23,558 bases of DNA from Methanosarcina sp. GTDB taxonomy: Archaea; Halobacteriota; Methanosarcinia; Methanosarcinales; Methanosarcinaceae. Made by a program: the position numbers and the translations under genes. Within the stretch, counting starts at the first letter, position 1. The number at the start of each line of letters is the position of its first letter. The stretch covers positions 1 to 23,558 of the forward strand of contig JADGNM010000001.1 of assembly GCA_017883485.1 (NCBI GenBank). Reading direction: 5' to 3'. The notes under the pieces are model-generated. The model saw only the letters and a program-made list of their open reading frames with translations, had not been told where the DNA came from and ran no database searches. Positions 7,509 through 15,849 of the stretch are shown one piece after another.

Positions 7509-8714
7509 TCACTTAAAAGGACCCTGCAAAAGTTTCGAGTATATATCCACAGTCTTTTCTGCGTGGGCTTCCCAGGTAAGTCCCCGCTGGATTATGCTCT
7601 TGCGCCCTAATTTCCCCATCCTCACTCTCAGGTCTCCATCCTCAAGCAGCTTATTAACTTTTTCAGATAGCTCAACTGGGTTTTTTGCAGGCACCAGATA
7701 GCCTGTTTCCCCATTGACCATCAATTCCGGAATCCCTCCTACGTTAGTAGCTACTACCGGAACTTCACAGGCAAGAGCTTCAAGTACTACATTTGGCCTC
7801 CCCTCCGAGAGAGAAGGAAGCACAAGGATATCTGAGGCTGAGATCCAGAGAGGAATATCCTCATGGTTTACGGGTCCGATAAATTTAATGCAATCGGCAA
7901 TTTTGAGCTCTTGTGCTCGCTTTTCCAGGCTTTTTTTCAGGCCATCATCCCTGCCAACCATGTATAACTCGGTGTTTGCATCAACAACATTTTTTGCGGC
8001 CTCAATCAGATAGTCTACACCTTTTATTTTTCTAAGGGCTCCTACAAACAGAACCATTTTCTTATTCTGAGGCAAGTTTAACAGGCCCCTTGCATATTCT
8101 TTTCCTGCGGGCTTGAACTTCTCAGTATCAACGCCATTTGGAACTACACTGACCTTATCTTCGCTTATTCCCAGATTTACTATATGGAGCTTCAGGTCTT
8201 CACTGACAGAAAGGACCTTATCTGCACAATTCATAGCCTCTATTATTTGCCTTGATGTATAGGACCCCTCGTAAGCAACCTTTCTTTCTATCGTGCCCAG
8301 TGCACTTATTACAAGGGGAACCTTCCATTTCTTTGCAAGTCCTATCATCCCAAACCCATCAGGATATGAAAAGTGTGCGTGGATAAGGTCAGGTTTTGGC
8401 TTTATGTTTTTGATTGCATATCCGGAAACAAAATAAGCATATGAAATTCCGGTTATAGGGTAAAAATACTTTTTAGGAACAGCATATACATAGCGTGGAT
8501 AGTGGAGATCATATTTTTCGGTATGCTCAATCCGCGGTAGTTTGGAAAAATTGTGGTATGGAAATGTGGAAAAAGGAAGCACAAAAGGTTTTGGGGAAAC
8601 AACAGTAACATCTACTTTCTGGTTTGCAATTGAATCAATACTTTGCTTTATGAATGTTCCAAGTTGAGGATAATACCTGTTAGGAAATTCCTGACATACT
8701 TCCAGTACTCTCAT
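7509..8714 (-). CDS. GT4-family glycosyltransferase (GT-B fold)
   Basis: A 401-residue cytosolic or membrane-associated transferase. The N-terminal acceptor domain carries 'HAHFSYPDGFGMIGLAKKW' (about 113-130). The C-terminal donor domain has 'VLFVGALRKIKGVDYLIEA' (221-239) and the E-x7-E motif in SEGRPNVVLEAL (E304, E312), followed by 'VATNVGGIPELMVNGETGYLV', all standard for GT4 retaining transferases acting on nucleotide sugars. The ATG (8714) has AAGGT about 8 bases upstream. It is divergent from the glycosyltransferase at 8916, with about 200 bp between. Likely role is synthesis of a surface polysaccharide or glycan precursor; donor and acceptor are not determinable. Confidence 0.88.
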   Translation of the reverse strand: MRVLEVCQEFPNRYYPQLGTFIKQSIDSIANQKVDVTVVSPKPFVLPFSTFPYHNFSKLPRIEHTEKYDLHYPRYVYAVPKKYFYPITGISYAYFVSGYAIKNIKPKPDLIHAHFSYPDGFGMIGLAKKWKVPLVISALGTIERKVAYEGSYTSRQIIEAMNCADKVLSVSEDLKLHIVNLGISEDKVSVVPNGVDTEKFKPAGKEYARGLLNLPQNKKMVLFVGALRKIKGVDYLIEAAKNVVDANTELYMVGRDDGLKKSLEKRAQELKIADCIKFIGPVNHEDIPLWISASDILVLPSLSEGRPNVVLEALACEVPVVATNVGGIPELMVNGETGYLVPAKNPVELSEKVNKLLEDGDLRVRMGKLGRKSIIQRGLTWEAHAEKTVDIYSKLLQGPFK

Positions 8715-8915
8715 GGATTTTTACCTTTTTTCGCTCAGGGCAGGTCAAAAACAGACAAAGGAGAGAGCTAATCCTATAAATACCTCTCTCAAAAGTGCGT
8801 TACATTCTCAGTTCCCGGATTAAAATTAAACCGACGTTTTTTAACTTTAGAAAAATAATATATGAAGTTATGAGATAAACTAATTAACTACTTTTGATAT
8901 TCTGATAAGGCAATC
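8715..8915. promoter_or_regulatory. Divergent promoter region between two glycosyltransferases
   Basis: Two AT-rich boxes are seen. AAAAATAATATAT (8851-8863) sits about 55 bp before the + strand start and is a candidate TATA box for that gene. CTATAAATAC (around 8775) could serve either strand. No clear operator repeat was found. Confidence 0.4.
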
Positions 8916-10115
8916 ATGTTTAAAAAAGTAAAGAATATTTTCCTGGTTTTTTACGGCTCCTTCAATACCAAATCGGGCTCAAACGTACATATACTTGAGC
9001 TTCTCGGAAATTTGAAAAAATATACAAATATAGTCATGTTCGCGCCTGGTCAGAAGAGTGTAAATCGTGCCCTTTCCAGAATAAAATATGTGCCGGTAAT
9101 AGACAATAAGTATCTTGTACAGCCTTCATACGAATTCATGCTTTCCTTCTACCTTCTTTATTCGTGTATAAAAAACAGGCCTGATGTGCTTTATCTCCGC
9201 CAGAATTCTTTCCCGTTCTTTCCTATAGTTCTATGTAAAATTTTGAAAATTCCTTCAATGGTCGAAGTCAACGGGCTGGTTCTTGATGAGTTAGAGGTAA
9301 ATCCGAATTCGAAGTCCTTTGCATACAAGGTTTTTTCTTATCTTGCACTCCGATCCGAAAAACTCAATTACAGGTATTGTGACAGGATCGTTTCCGTCAC
9401 AGATAAGCTCAGAGACGAACTTGTGAGCTTGTACGCTGTCCCTGAAGACAAAATCTTTGTTATCAACAATGGGGCAAATACCGATTTATTCAAGCCTATG
9501 GACCGAGAGCAGGCAAAGGCAGAACTGGGACTGGAAAATTCAAAAAAATACGTATGTTTTGTCGGGCACCTTGCAGCCTGGCAGGGTGTCGAGTTTCTGA
9601 TTTATGCCTCCCCTTTAATTCTGGAAAAGTGTCCTGAAGTTCGTTTTCTTGTTGTCGGGGACGGAGTTATGAAAAATAAATTGCTTGAAATAACTTCCGA
9701 ATTCGGGCTTTCGGATAAGTTCATTTTTACCGGAAGGATCCCTTACGAAAGTGTTCCTCTATACATTAATGCGGCTGATGTATGTGTTGCTCCTTTCATT
9801 AAAGGCAGGAATTTAAAAATAGGGCTTTCAGCCTTGAAAACATACGAATATCTAGCCTGCGGAAGGCCGATAGTAGCAAGCAGTATTCCAGGAGTTGAAG
9901 ATTTAATTGAACTCTCTGGAGGAGGTATTTCAGTACCCCCTGAGAATCCCGAAGAACTTGCAGCTGCCGTAGTAAAATTAATTCTCAATGAAAACACCCG
10001 AACTCTTATGGGCGAAAGAGGCCGCAAATATGTTGTTGAAAATCATAGCTGGAATGGGGTTGCTAGAAGAATTTTGGATATATGTAACGATGTTGTCGAA
10101 AATGGGAGCAATTAA
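8916..10115 (+). CDS. GT4-like glycosyltransferase (GT-B fold)
   Basis: A 399-residue protein of glycosyltransferase group 1. The N-terminus has 'FYGSFNTKSGSNVHILELLGNL', a glycine-rich acceptor-domain loop. The donor domain shows 'YVCFVGHLAAWQGVEFLIYAS' (212-232), 'FLVVGDG' (244-250) and 'ALKTYEYLACGRPIVAS' (306-322), with E311 as the second glutamate of the E-x7-E motif; the first glutamate is replaced in 'KIGLSALKTYE', as in several GT4 subgroups. ATG 8916 is preceded by a weak AAGG. Transcribed away from the other glycosyltransferase. Likely works on surface glycans; specificity unknown. Confidence 0.85.
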   Translation: MFKKVKNIFLVFYGSFNTKSGSNVHILELLGNLKKYTNIVMFAPGQKSVNRALSRIKYVPVIDNKYLVQPSYEFMLSFYLLYSCIKNRPDVLYLRQNSFPFFPIVLCKILKIPSMVEVNGLVLDELEVNPNSKSFAYKVFSYLALRSEKLNYRYCDRIVSVTDKLRDELVSLYAVPEDKIFVINNGANTDLFKPMDREQAKAELGLENSKKYVCFVGHLAAWQGVEFLIYASPLILEKCPEVRFLVVGDGVMKNKLLEITSEFGLSDKFIFTGRIPYESVPLYINAADVCVAPFIKGRNLKIGLSALKTYEYLACGRPIVASSIPGVEDLIELSGGGISVPPENPEELAAAVVKLILNENTRTLMGERGRKYVVENHSWNGVARRILDICNDVVENGSN

Positions 10116-10206
10116 AATAGAGAAGTTGGGGCTAATGGATCAATTAAAATTTTTGAGTGCCGCAAATAAATTATATTAACCTAAAAATATTTTCATGGTA
10201 GATTGA

Positions 10207-10218
10207 ATTATATATTAA
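10207..10218 (+). promoter_or_regulatory. Candidate TATA box for the presenilin-like gene
   Basis: AATTATATATTA lies about 90 bp upstream of the TTG start at 10305, giving a leader of about 60-70 nt if transcription begins some 25 bp downstream. AAGGAGTT at 10291-10298 supplies the ribosome binding site. Confidence 0.4.
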
Positions 10219-10304
10219 TAGTCAGAAAAGGACAGAGAGTCAAGAGACAGCAAATATATAAGGGAATAAATAGGCATATTGCTAAGAATTAAGGAGTTTA
10301 ATAC

Positions 10305-11204
10305 TTGAGTTCCAGCGAACAATCAATAAAAGATTATTTACCTTTCCTTTATATGGCCGGACTGCTTGTGATTGTGCAGATCATTGCACTATTTTTGTCC
10401 AGACCCATGGAAGCTAGCGGGATGCAGGCTTTTGATGATCCAACCCAGGTATCTAATTCTATTTACTATATAGTATTGATCCTGGCTTTCACCCTATTTG
10501 TCTTGATAGCAATAAAGAAGGATATGAAATGGGTAATTAGCCTTCTCATATACTTTGCCATAATAAGCACTCTCTATTACGTATTTCTCTCCCTGCTCAA
10601 TCTCTTTTCGTTCCTTACCGAGCTTGAGGCTATCATTGCCTCAATTCTGGTATCTGCAGGAGTGACAGTCTTGCTTTACAAATATCCCGAGTGGTATGTG
10701 GTTGACTTTGTTGGAGTTTGCGTTGCAAGTGGAGTCAGTGCCCTGTTAGGAATTTCCCTTTCGATTATCCCGGTCGTAATTCTCCTGGTGCTGCTTGCGA
10801 TCTATGATGCCATCTCGGTATACAAGACAAAACATATGATAACCATGGCCGAGGGAATGATGGATCTGAAGCTTCCCATCCTGTTCGTAATCCCAAAACA
10901 CTCGAAGTATTCATTCTTGCATGAAAGCTTTAAAAAGGGGGAAAAACGTGAAGCCTTTTTCATGGGTCTAGGGGATGCCGTTATGCCCACTCTGCTGGTA
11001 GTTTCGGCAAATGTTTTTATGCACAGCAGTGGAGGAATCTCGTATCCAGTACTCGGGGCAATGCTTGGCACTCTTGCAGGCTATGCAGTACTTTATGCTT
11101 TTGTGATGAAAGGAAAACCACAGGCAGGTCTTCCCTTCCTGAATTCTGGAGTAATCCTGGGATTTTTTATCGGTGTCCTGCTCTCAGGGGCATCAATAAC
11201 TTGA
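10305..11204 (+). CDS. Presenilin-like intramembrane aspartyl protease
   Basis: About 299 residues with roughly nine hydrophobic segments. Two catalytic aspartates are visible: D168 in 'AIYDAISVYKTKHM' (the YD motif of TM6) and D224 in 'MGLGDAVMPTLLVV' (the GxGD motif of TM7). 'QAGLPFLNSG' near residues 274-283 sits where the PAL motif of TM9 is expected. This is the arrangement of archaeal presenilin/signal-peptide-peptidase homologues, which cleave membrane helices within the bilayer. The TTG start at 10305 is favoured by AAGGAGTT seven bases upstream, and no nearby ATG fits. A hydrophilic loop between TM6 and TM7 is present. Substrates unknown. It is flanked by non-overlapping genes and appears to be transcribed alone. 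Confidence 0.88.
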   Translation: MSSSEQSIKDYLPFLYMAGLLVIVQIIALFLSRPMEASGMQAFDDPTQVSNSIYYIVLILAFTLFVLIAIKKDMKWVISLLIYFAIISTLYYVFLSLLNLFSFLTELEAIIASILVSAGVTVLLYKYPEWYVVDFVGVCVASGVSALLGISLSIIPVVILLVLLAIYDAISVYKTKHMITMAEGMMDLKLPILFVIPKHSKYSFLHESFKKGEKREAFFMGLGDAVMPTLLVVSANVFMHSSGGISYPVLGAMLGTLAGYAVLYAFVMKGKPQAGLPFLNSGVILGFFIGVLLSGASIT

Positions 11205-11235
11205 AGAGGGAAGTCCTGCTTCATCAACTTACTCC

Positions 11236-11246
11236 TTTTTATAAAA
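11236..11246 (+). promoter_or_regulatory. Candidate TATA box for the HAD hydrolase gene
   Basis: TTTTTATAAAA lies about 70 bp before the chosen ATG (11315). T-rich tracts around 11276-11296 may also end the upstream transcript. Confidence 0.35.
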
Positions 11247-11314
11247 TTCCATTTTAATCGTTTTCTCGCGGTTTTCACAAAGATTTTTTTATTTTCCGGC
11301 TTAATCACTTGTAT

Positions 11315-12115
11315 ATGATTAAGAGAATTGCAGTGGTCTTTGACAGTGCAGGAACCTTATTGCACATGTACAGGGTTGCAAAAGAAGCGAGTACCGGAAA
11401 TATCCTTGAGAATATAGAGAGCACTGCTATTGTCGCGCAGAAGAATGGATGCGGGCTTGTTGTTCTTAATACCGCAAACGATATAATTCTGAGTTCAAGG
11501 AAAGATATGTCTTTATTCGAATTTATAAAAGAGTACGGAGTTTCATTACGTATAAGCTGTTCAAAAGGGAATTTTTCCCCGGAGATTGCATATGAGGTTA
11601 TAGAAGGAACAGCACCTCTTATGGGTGATTTGCATGATGTATTGGAGATGGTTGCATCTCGCTGCCCGAATATTTTTTATCTTGCAACAGGCCTGATAGT
11701 TGACTCCGAAGCCAGACGCATACCATATGTACTTAGCACCGGAGGGCAGGTGTTCAGTACAACGCTGCAAACTGTCCGGACTCTCCATGCCATGAAAATA
11801 GATACGTATATAGCATCAGGAGATGGTATTTTCGCTCTTACCCAACTTGCTGAATTCATAGATATTCCTATGGAAAGGGTCTTCGCCTATTCAGATACTT
11901 TGAAAAAGGAGAGAGTAGTGCTTGAACTAAAAAGAAAGTACGAAAAGGTAATTATGGTAGGTGACGGGATCAATGATATACTGGCACTCAGGGCGGCAGA
12001 TGTGGGAATAATGACAACGCAACAAGGAGATAAAAGACCCAAAGAACTTAGAGAAGCAGCAGATGTGGTAATCAATAATATAATAAAGGTTGTGGATGTG
12101 GTAAAAGGGCTGTAG
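11315..12115 (+). CDS. HAD-superfamily hydrolase with P-type-ATPase/phosphonatase-like motifs
   Basis: Start chosen at ATG 11315 (MIKRIAVVFDSAGTLLHMYR), two codons inside an alternative TTG at 11309. Motif I is D10-S-A-G-T: the nucleophilic Asp is present, but the usual second Asp at +2 is Ala, as in phosphonatase-type and unlike ordinary HAD phosphatases. Motif IV is 'VGDGINDILALRAADVGI' (D217, N220, D221), as in the hinge of P-type ATPases and related soluble phosphatases. There are no membrane helices, so it is a soluble enzyme of about 266 aa. A basic cluster 'LKRKYEKV' precedes motif IV, where the conserved lysine is expected. Substrate unknown. It lies next to the methanogenesis-marker block but is separated from atwA by 351 bp. 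Confidence 0.75.
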   Translation: MIKRIAVVFDSAGTLLHMYRVAKEASTGNILENIESTAIVAQKNGCGLVVLNTANDIILSSRKDMSLFEFIKEYGVSLRISCSKGNFSPEIAYEVIEGTAPLMGDLHDVLEMVASRCPNIFYLATGLIVDSEARRIPYVLSTGGQVFSTTLQTVRTLHAMKIDTYIASGDGIFALTQLAEFIDIPMERVFAYSDTLKKERVVLELKRKYEKVIMVGDGINDILALRAADVGIMTTQQGDKRPKELREAADVVINNIIKVVDVVKGL

Positions 12116-12167
12116 TCGAGAGGTAAAAAGGACTGTAACCGATAATAAAAAGGGCAGTAACTGATAT
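12102..12167 (+). repeat. Three degenerate 22-bp tandem repeats
   Basis: Units at 12102-12123, 12124-12145 and 12146-12167 share the pattern TAAAAAGGRCWGTAAYYGA plus three variable bases. The first unit contains the TAG stop of the HAD hydrolase, so the array starts inside the coding sequence and runs into the spacer before atwA. Confidence 0.65.
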
Positions 12168-12466
12168 TAAAAATAATTATTTAATAAACGTAATCATTAT
12201 TAGCTCGCAGATTTGGCAGATGAGCTTGATTTCAGATGTTAACAGTGAAAAAATAATGCGTTACGTTTATGTAATGTTTACTCTTATTTAGTTGTTGCTC
12301 ATATTTGTGAAAATTGTTGTCTAAAAAATTATTATTTATAAAATTATTGTCTATGTTAGTTTATTATCCACTTGAAATAATTGCTTTTCGTGTTGAGTTA
12401 TATGCCAGGGCAGGCAACAACTAGCCACCAGAATGTTATTGCGCTCATAATTGCGGAGGAACAGTT
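12116..12466. promoter_or_regulatory. 351-bp upstream region of atwA
   Basis: No gene seen. Contents in order are two units of the 22-bp repeat, an interrupted inverted repeat (arms 12184-12201 and 12252-12270), an AT-rich promoter-like stretch with TTTATAAAA at 12336-12344, and a ribosome binding site GGAGG at 12455-12459 just before the atwA ATG. If the TATA box is used, the leader would be about 95 nt. Confidence 0.5.
12184..12270. repeat. Interrupted inverted repeat upstream of atwA
   Basis: Left arm ATAAACGTAATCATTATT (12184-12201) pairs with right arm AATAATGCGTTACGTTTAT (12252-12270): ten bases, ATAAACGTAA, match perfectly, then one or two bases differ, then CATTATT matches. The arms are separated by 50 bp. 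It may be a pair of regulator sites or a relic of a small mobile element. Confidence 0.5.
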
Positions 12467-14074
12467 ATGCCAGTATTTATTGAAATTAAGAATTTAACCG
12501 TAGATCTCAACGGTCTTAAGGCACTGAAAAATGTAAATTTAAGTATCAATGAAGGGGAAATTGTCGGAGTTCTGGGAAAAAGCGGATCAGGGAAAACTAT
12601 CCTGATGCACGTGCTGCGCGGGACCGAGTCGTTTGAAAATATCTCAGGTGAAGTTATTTATCATCTGGCTCGCTGCGAGAAATGCGGATTCATAGATCGC
12701 CCCAGCAAGATCGGCCAGAAATGCCCTGTCTGTGGAGAGGCGCTTGAAGCTTTTGAAGCTGATTTCGTAAAACTTTCCCTTTACGACCCTATAAGGAAAG
12801 ATATTGCCAAAAGAATTGCAATCATGCTGCAGCGGACCTTTGCCCTTTATGGAGACGAAAGAGTTATTGTAAACGTCATAAACTCCCTGAATGAAATTGG
12901 GTATAAGGGGCAAGACTCCATGAGAAAGGCAGTTGAGCTGCTGGATGAGGTTAATCTGAATCACCGCATGATGCATGTCGCAAGGGAACTTTCAGGTGGA
13001 GAAAAACAGAGAGTTGTACTTGCAAGACAACTTGTAAGAAATCCTTTGCTCCTTTTAGCTGACGAGCCCACCGGTACCCTTGATCCCATGACTGCAAAAC
13101 TGGTTCATAGTGCTATGATTAAGGCAGTGAGAAATTATAATATGAGTATGTTCCTTACTTCCCACTGGCCTGAAGTTATTGAGCAGCTGGCGGACAAGGC
13201 AATTCTGCTCGAAAACGGAGAAGTAGTTGTAGAAGGGAACCCGCTTGAAGTCTCTGCAACCTTCATGAAGAATGCATGCATGGTAAGGCAGGAAAAAAGT
13301 GCCATTATCGGAGAACCTATAATCCGGGTAAGAGACCTTTCGAAGCGTTATATCTCGGTAGACCGTGGAGTAGTAAGAGCAGTAGATAAGATCTCTTTTG
13401 ATGTAAATGAAGGAGAGATCTTCGGGCTTGTCGGGGTCAGTGGAGCAGGCAAAACTACTACCTCCAAGATTCTGATGGGAATTCTACCTCCTACATCCGG
13501 AGAAGTTGAGGTTAGAGTAGGAGATGAATGGGTTGATATGACGCAGTACGGAGTGGAAAATAAAGGACGAGCTACAAAGTATATGGGATTCCTGCACCAG
13601 GAATACGGCCTTTATACTCACAGCTGCGTAATAGATAACCTCACCGAATCTATCAGCCTTGACCTACCTTTCGAGCTTGGTGTCCGAAAAGCTATAATAA
13701 CTCTTAAAGCTGCAGGTTTCGAAGAGGATAAAGCAAAAGCTATTTTATCCAAGATGACTGATGAGATGAGTGAAGGGGAACGGCATAGGGTTGCACTTGC
13801 ACAGGTCCTTATAAAAGAACCGAGAATCGTTATCATGGATGAGCCTACAGGTACAATGGACCCGATTACCAAGATATCGGTCTCAACCTCAATTCTCAAA
13901 GCTAGAGAAGAGATAGGAGAAACCTTTGTTATAGTTTCTCACGACATGGATTTTGTAAATGAAATATGTGACCGTGTCGCTCTTATGCGTGGTGGGAAGA
14001 TTGTAGATATAGGTAAACCTCAGAACGTACTCTCTCATCTCACTGAAGAAGAAAGGATCAAAGCTGCAGAATAA
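12467..14074 (+). CDS. atwA: Methyl-coenzyme M reductase activation ATPase, component A2
   Basis: A 535-residue soluble protein with two ABC ATPase domains in tandem. Domain 1 has Walker A GKSGSGKT (37-44), signature LSGGE (175-179), Walker B with ADEPTG (198-203) and H-loop TSH (231-233). Domain 2 has GVSGAGKT (323-330), MSEGE (434-438) and MDEPTG (457-462). Inserted in domain 1 is a C-x2-C...C-x2-C metal site (C70, C73, C86, C89), characteristic of component A2. There are no membrane segments. In methanogens A2 supplies the ATP-dependent step that lets MCR reach the active Ni(I) state of F430. The start is fixed by GGAGG eight bases upstream. It heads the marker-gene block and ends 48 bp before marker 3, so co-transcription is likely. 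Confidence 0.93.
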   Translation: MPVFIEIKNLTVDLNGLKALKNVNLSINEGEIVGVLGKSGSGKTILMHVLRGTESFENISGEVIYHLARCEKCGFIDRPSKIGQKCPVCGEALEAFEADFVKLSLYDPIRKDIAKRIAIMLQRTFALYGDERVIVNVINSLNEIGYKGQDSMRKAVELLDEVNLNHRMMHVARELSGGEKQRVVLARQLVRNPLLLLADEPTGTLDPMTAKLVHSAMIKAVRNYNMSMFLTSHWPEVIEQLADKAILLENGEVVVEGNPLEVSATFMKNACMVRQEKSAIIGEPIIRVRDLSKRYISVDRGVVRAVDKISFDVNEGEIFGLVGVSGAGKTTTSKILMGILPPTSGEVEVRVGDEWVDMTQYGVENKGRATKYMGFLHQEYGLYTHSCVIDNLTESISLDLPFELGVRKAIITLKAAGFEEDKAKAILSKMTDEMSEGERHRVALAQVLIKEPRIVIMDEPTGTMDPITKISVSTSILKAREEIGETFVIVSHDMDFVNEICDRVALMRGGKIVDIGKPQNVLSHLTEEERIKAAE

Positions 14075-14122
14075 ATATAAATATGCAGCCACCTCTTAGT
14101 ATGGAAAAAACATTAAAATGAG

Positions 14123-15688
14123 GTGCCGATTACGAGTAATGAGATCAGCGTAGAGGTGAACGGTCAAAAATACACTTTGTCTGAAGGCTCTACCCTTGGA
14201 GACGCCCTTAAAATTTCCAGAGTTCCCTCTAATGTAGGTACGGCGATAGGGATTCTTAAAGAGACTGCTGAGAAAAGGAAGGAACTTATTACCGAGTACG
14301 CTATCAATACTCCGAAAGGGGAATTCAGGATAGAGATCAATAACCCTGAGTTACCCTCAGGAAAATTATGGGCTGAGCATTTTAAAGAATATGAAGGGAA
14401 ACCTGTTCATTGGGCAAGCTCTGAGGCTCTGGCCTTTGGACCTTTTGAAGCCGAGATTAAACCTTCGCGTGGAATCAGGAGTTTCAAAGAGTTCGATGTT
14501 CTTTTTGGGGCCGGTGGTTTTGATCCCCGAAATACTCATTTAATCTTTTCCCGAAAAAGACATTCAGCGGAGTATGGAATTCCTGAGGACGGTGTTTTTG
14601 CGGCAGTTGTAACCGGGAGAAATGTTTTATTCAAACTCTCGAGAGAAGACGTTATTCTGAATATCGAGCCGATTATAGAATGGGAACAGCTCTCGGAAAA
14701 TATCTGCACAACTGACCTCTCTACCCCTCTTGAAGACGGAAACGGCATATTTACTTATTTTGAAGTGGAGCTTTCCAGAAACGCTCCCATCGGAGCAGAA
14801 CAATTCTACGCCCTGGCCCGTGAAGGGAGAATTGATGTGGATGTGATTACCAGCTCATTCATATCGGATGACGGCTTGAAAGGAGAGCCTGTCCCTTACG
14901 AAAACTTTGAGCCGAGAAGCGAAGGTGCCATTTCTATCCGCACAGTTGGATATGGAGCAGGCAGGATATATATCTCCAAAGAAGAACGTCCCTCAAGTCT
15001 CGTGCATTCGGTTGTAGGGCATGTGACCGGAGGCATTGAACTCATCAAGCTTGCAGAAAAGGGACAAAAACTATCAGCCGAATGCCTCCCGCCTCAGATA
15101 GTCCTTCTTGGGCACAGTTTCCAGGAGGCAGAGCCTGTTCTTTCTTCCATAGGAGTTGGACTTGTAAAGGACGGATACACCGGAGAGGATGCGGTAATTG
15201 TCAGGCAGGACCCGCCAACAACGCTGGAGATTCTTGGAGAAGCAAAAGTAACTGCCTATGCGGTGTCAAGAGCACAACTCATTGAAATCGAACTTCACCC
15301 TGAAAAGGCCCCGAAGTCCGTGGATTTCTTCCGCCACGCTCTCGGACTTAAAACAAAAATAGTTGGAAAGCTGCCTGTATACATGATATATGATGATACT
15401 TATCTCTTTAAAACAGAAAAGGAAGTTGTGAAATATAAAGAGATCCTTCCGGAGAATACGCCCACAAATAAAGTACTTGCCGGAGAAATAGGGATCACGA
15501 ACCAGGCGGCAAAGAGAATGGGGACCATAGGAGTCAGACTAATAGATGACGACCTCTTCGGACCTACAGGAGAGAAGTTTTCCTCAACCAACATTATTGG
15601 CCGGATTATCGACCCGGAGAGATTAATTGGCATCAAGGAAGGAGATGCTATTTACATAAGTGAAGTTGGGCAGGTAAAACGCAAGTAA
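14123..15688 (+). CDS. Methanogenesis marker protein 3 (cyclophilin-like, UPF0288)
   Basis: A 521-residue protein recognised as marker 3, a subunit of the MCR activation complex (A3a). The N-terminus 'VEVNGQKYTLSEGSTLGDAL' (11-29) resembles a ubiquitin/ThiS-like beta-grasp strand pattern. Residues about 210-315 follow the cyclophilin layout: 'YFEVELSRNAPIGAEQFYALAREG', then 'EGAISIRTVGYGAGRIYIS', then 'HSVVGHVTGGIELIKLAEKGQKL'. A second, weaker copy begins 'LIEIELHPEKAPKSVDFFRHALG' (386-408). The active-site residues of isomerases are not evident, so a structural rather than catalytic role is likely. The start is a GTG at 14123; a seven-codon frame (ATG 14101, TGA 14119-14121) ends just before it, and no separate ribosome binding site is clear. 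Confidence 0.9.
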   Translation: MPITSNEISVEVNGQKYTLSEGSTLGDALKISRVPSNVGTAIGILKETAEKRKELITEYAINTPKGEFRIEINNPELPSGKLWAEHFKEYEGKPVHWASSEALAFGPFEAEIKPSRGIRSFKEFDVLFGAGGFDPRNTHLIFSRKRHSAEYGIPEDGVFAAVVTGRNVLFKLSREDVILNIEPIIEWEQLSENICTTDLSTPLEDGNGIFTYFEVELSRNAPIGAEQFYALAREGRIDVDVITSSFISDDGLKGEPVPYENFEPRSEGAISIRTVGYGAGRIYISKEERPSSLVHSVVGHVTGGIELIKLAEKGQKLSAECLPPQIVLLGHSFQEAEPVLSSIGVGLVKDGYTGEDAVIVRQDPPTTLEILGEAKVTAYAVSRAQLIEIELHPEKAPKSVDFFRHALGLKTKIVGKLPVYMIYDDTYLFKTEKEVVKYKEILPENTPTNKVLAGEIGITNQAAKRMGTIGVRLIDDDLFGPTGEKFSSTNIIGRIIDPERLIGIKEGDAIYISEVGQVKRK

Positions 15689-15740
15689 TCCGAAATACAA
15701 TACACGGTAAAAATGAAATAATGACTAAGATAATAAATAT

Positions 15741-15750
15741 AATATATAAA
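15741..15750 (+). promoter_or_regulatory. Candidate internal TATA box before marker 6
   Basis: AATATATAAA lies in the 161-bp gap between markers 3 and 6, about 100 bp before the marker 6 ATG. It suggests that markers 6-5-15-17-7 can be transcribed separately from atwA and marker 3. The gap also has TCTCC (15823-15827) facing GGAGA (15837-15841), which could fold over the ribosome binding site. Confidence 0.4.
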
Positions 15751-15849
15751 CGAAGTAAATGTATTATACACAGCCGCAGTAATAGTTAAGTGGATTTGAG
15801 TATAAACTTATCGCAGGTGAAGTCTCCCGAAGCTTAGGAGAGACGAAAG

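Noticed and set aside
12102..12167. CRISPR-like array
   Set aside because: The units are directly adjacent and degenerate, without spacers of unique sequence; no cas genes in the window.
12467..14074. ABC transporter ATPase for the tandem ATPase gene
   Set aside because: No membrane partner nearby, the zinc-like C-x2-C pairs are typical of component A2, and the gene sits in a methanogenesis-marker block.
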